Origin: Thalassoroseus pseudoceratinae
GTDB taxonomy: Bacteria; Planctomycetota; Planctomycetia; Planctomycetales; Planctomycetaceae
DNA: 64,000 nucleotides
Direction of reading: 5' to 3'
Assembly (NCBI RefSeq): GCF_011634775.1
Contig: NZ_JAALXT010000009.1
Coordinates: 145,093 to 209,092 of the forward strand
In this document: positions 63,804 to 64,000 of the stretch, piece after piece
Position numbering within the stretch: the stretch's first letter is position 1
Layout of the letters: the number at the start of each line of letters is the position of its first letter
Notes under the pieces: model-generated
What the model was told of the DNA's origin: nothing
Databases searched by the model: none
Seen by the model: the letters and a program-made list of their open reading frames with translations, nothing else
Translations under genes and position numbers: made by a program

Positions 63804-64000
63804 GGCATTGGCTGGTTCACACTTGCGGAAATGATGACGAAAAGAGCAGCGTCGTCAAAAGAGCTGCGTTCTCAATGGGCCAACTAGTCAAGGTTTCTAT
63901 GTTTTCGCTTCAAATGTGATATCTTACACACTGACTCTCAACCAACACGCAATTGAGTGCATACGTGAGACGATTCGATTACGATAGCCGTCGCAGGCTA

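Overview
The window is chromosomal DNA of a planctomycete. Several family signatures point there: five secreted sulfatases, two tandem DUF1592-type (PSD/PSCyt) cytochrome-like proteins each paired with a Tat-exported DUF1552 protein, a DUF1559 pseudopilin-like protein with its small lipoprotein, an ECF sigma factor next to a membrane Ser/Thr kinase with TPRs, and a giant surface protein carrying the 'LEDRLLLA' N-terminal motif. No rRNA, tRNA or CRISPR array was seen. No intact mobile element was found; there is one decayed transposase and one decayed sigma/anti-sigma locus.

Layout. 0-7.3 kb: a LamG protein interrupted by a seven-repeat propeller, ECF sigma factor, TPR kinase, and a secreted type I phosphodiesterase. 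7.7-15.2 kb: two back-to-back DUF1592-DUF1552 modules, read as one operon. 15.5-17.4 kb: an iduronate-sulfatase-like gene and a transposase relic. 17.5-23.4 kb: one 1940-residue DUF4011/SF1 helicase/Vsr-like nuclease protein that also has an N-terminal transglutaminase-like Cys-His region, a likely genome-defence protein. 23.4-24.0 kb: a sigma/anti-sigma relic. 24.2-29.1 kb: a polysaccharide-type cluster (beta-helix protein, alpha/beta hydrolase, sulfatase). 29.2-29.9 kb: a HEPN protein on the minus strand. 30.8-43.3 kb: a 4164-residue surface protein with three internal S74 tail-spike chaperone domains, a matrixin-like metalloprotease, seven DUF11-like repeats, a canonical DUF11, seven Calx-beta domains and a C-terminal FG-GAP-like propeller. 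43.3-45.3 kb: small orphan genes, including a possible ComJ-like protein, then a hairpin-rich element. 45.3-50.5 kb, minus strand: a five-bladed-propeller glycosidase-like protein, a PhyH dioxygenase, a small lipoprotein, DUF1559, and a GntR-LacI hybrid regulator. 50.5-52.0 kb: a gene-poor stretch with stem-loops. 52.0-64.0 kb: three more sulfatases, a Tat metallophosphoesterase, a Na/Pi symporter with a PhoU-like tail, and an unknown 906-residue lipoprotein.

Taken together, most genes make secreted or cell-surface proteins for sulfated polysaccharides, phosphate esters and surface structure. The two proteins that stand out as possible new systems are the DUF4011 helicase-nuclease and the triple-S74 giant protein. 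Everything here comes from reading the sequence and from recalled family features; no database search was run.
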